Assembly (NCBI GenBank): GCA_002308795.1
Contig: DBVV01000054.1
Span: 33,977 to 40,578 of the forward strand
From: Mageeibacillus sp. UBA1255
Lineage (GTDB): Bacteria; Bacillota; Clostridia; UBA1212; UBA1255
Direction: 5' to 3'
Length of the DNA stretch: 6,602 nucleotides
Positions 5,886 to 6,602 of the stretch are shown here, piece by piece; position 1 is the first letter of the stretch; each line of letters opens with the position of its first letter. Under the pieces are notes generated by a model. That model was not told the origin of the DNA. It did no database searches and worked only from the letters and a program-made list of their open reading frames with translations. The position numbers and the translations under genes are program-made.

Positions 5886-6602
5886 CTATTTTGCGTAATC
5901 CACTGTACGCGTCTCGCGTATCATCGTCACCTTGATCTGTCCCGGATAAGTCATCTCATCCTCGATCTTCTTAACGATCTCTCTCGCCTGAAGCACCATA
6001 CCGTCGTCGGAAATGCTGCTCGGCTTCACCATTATGCGGATCTCGCGGCCCGCCTGGATAGCGTACGTCTTTTCAACGCCGTCAAACGAATTAGCGATAG
6101 CCTCAAGTTTCTCAAGACGCTTGATGTAGTTCTCCAGAGTTTCTCTTCTCGCGCCCGGTCTCGCAGCCGAAATAGAATCCGCTGCCTGCACGAGCACTGA
6201 GATCGGTCCGTCCGGATCCACGTCTCCGTGATGAGACATTATCGCGTTGATGACCTGGGGACCCTCTTTATACTTTCTGGCGATCTCCGCGCCGATCTCG
6301 ACGTGAGAGCCTTCCATTTCGAAATCGACCGCTTTACCGATATCGTGAAGCAGTCCGGCACGTTTCGCCATCGCGACGTCCAGTCCAAGCTCGGCGGCCA
6401 TAATACCGCACAGCCTGGAGACCTCTATCGAGTGGATGAGCACGCTCTGACCGTAGCTCGTCCTGTATTTCAGGCGGCCGATCAGTTTAACAAGCTCGGC
6501 ATGAAGCCCGTAAACGCCCGTCTCGTAAGTGGCATTCTCGCCCTCCTGACGGATGACCTGATCCACTTCCTTTTTTGCTTTCTCGACCATTTCCTCGATC
6601 CT
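5886..6602 (-). CDS. rny: Ribonuclease Y, C-terminal HD-domain part (5'-truncated)
   Basis: 238 residues are seen, ending at TAG (5886-5888); the frame stays open to base 6602, so the N-terminal membrane anchor, coiled coil and KH domain lie outside the window. RNase Y is about 520 residues and is a membrane-anchored endoribonuclease that starts mRNA turnover in Bacillota. The metal-binding HD signature is intact (numbered from the window edge): His57 in LIHSIEV, His86-Asp87 in LLHDIGKA, His124 in MSHHGD and Asp142 in QAADSISAARPGARRE. The C-terminus ETRTVDYAK is almost the same as in Bacillus. The conserved IQAGREIRIMVKP segment is also present. An intrinsic terminator follows after ~60 bases. 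The ATG at 6588-6590 is internal. Confidence 0.97.
   Translation of the reverse strand, partial: RIEEMVEKAKKEVDQVIRQEGENATYETGVYGLHAELVKLIGRLKYRTSYGQSVLIHSIEVSRLCGIMAAELGLDVAMAKRAGLLHDIGKAVDFEMEGSHVEIGAEIARKYKEGPQVINAIMSHHGDVDPDGPISVLVQAADSISAARPGARRETLENYIKRLEKLEAIANSFDGVEKTYAIQAGREIRIMVKPSSISDDGMVLQAREIVKKIEDEMTYPGQIKVTMIRETRTVDYAK

Overview
The window looks like chromosomal DNA of a Bacillota organism, most likely a clostridial endospore-forming lineage. It carries the 3' end of ribonuclease Y (ending in the typical VDYAK) directly followed by spoVS, strong GGAGG-type ribosome binding sites, and a large lipoprotein of a kind common in gut and rumen Clostridia. Base composition is close to balanced. 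No tRNA, rRNA, CRISPR array or insertion sequence is visible. Both window ends cut through genes.

Layout: (1) bases 1-939, + strand, the C-terminal 312 residues of a clan GH-A glycoside hydrolase, probably family GH39, with both catalytic glutamates present. (2) After a gap of only two bases, a convergent gene on the - strand (942-5015) encodes a 1357-residue multidomain surface lipoprotein. Its order is lipobox, Thr/Pro/Lys low-complexity stalk, lamin-tail domain, chitobiase-C-terminal-like domain, CotH-type kinase domain, a beta-rich linker domain and a C-terminal seven-repeat RCC1-like propeller. (3) This gene has its own extended -10 promoter and a leader of about 84 nt containing small palindromes. 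(4) spoVS (5198-5485, - strand) lies upstream of it, with a long leader that folds into nested stems with a mutually exclusive alternative hairpin. (5) A strong intrinsic terminator (5795-5825) ends the rny gene (5886-6602, - strand, 5' part missing).

How the pieces may relate: rny and spoVS are neighbours in Bacillus too, where ymdB sits between them; here ymdB is absent and a terminator isolates rny. The CotH-type protein follows spoVS on the same strand, but its lipoprotein signal and stalk suggest a cell-surface role rather than an inner spore coat role. The GH39-like enzyme is on the opposite strand and belongs to a different transcription unit. The two items most worth following are the CotH-RCC1 composite lipoprotein and the structured spoVS leader.
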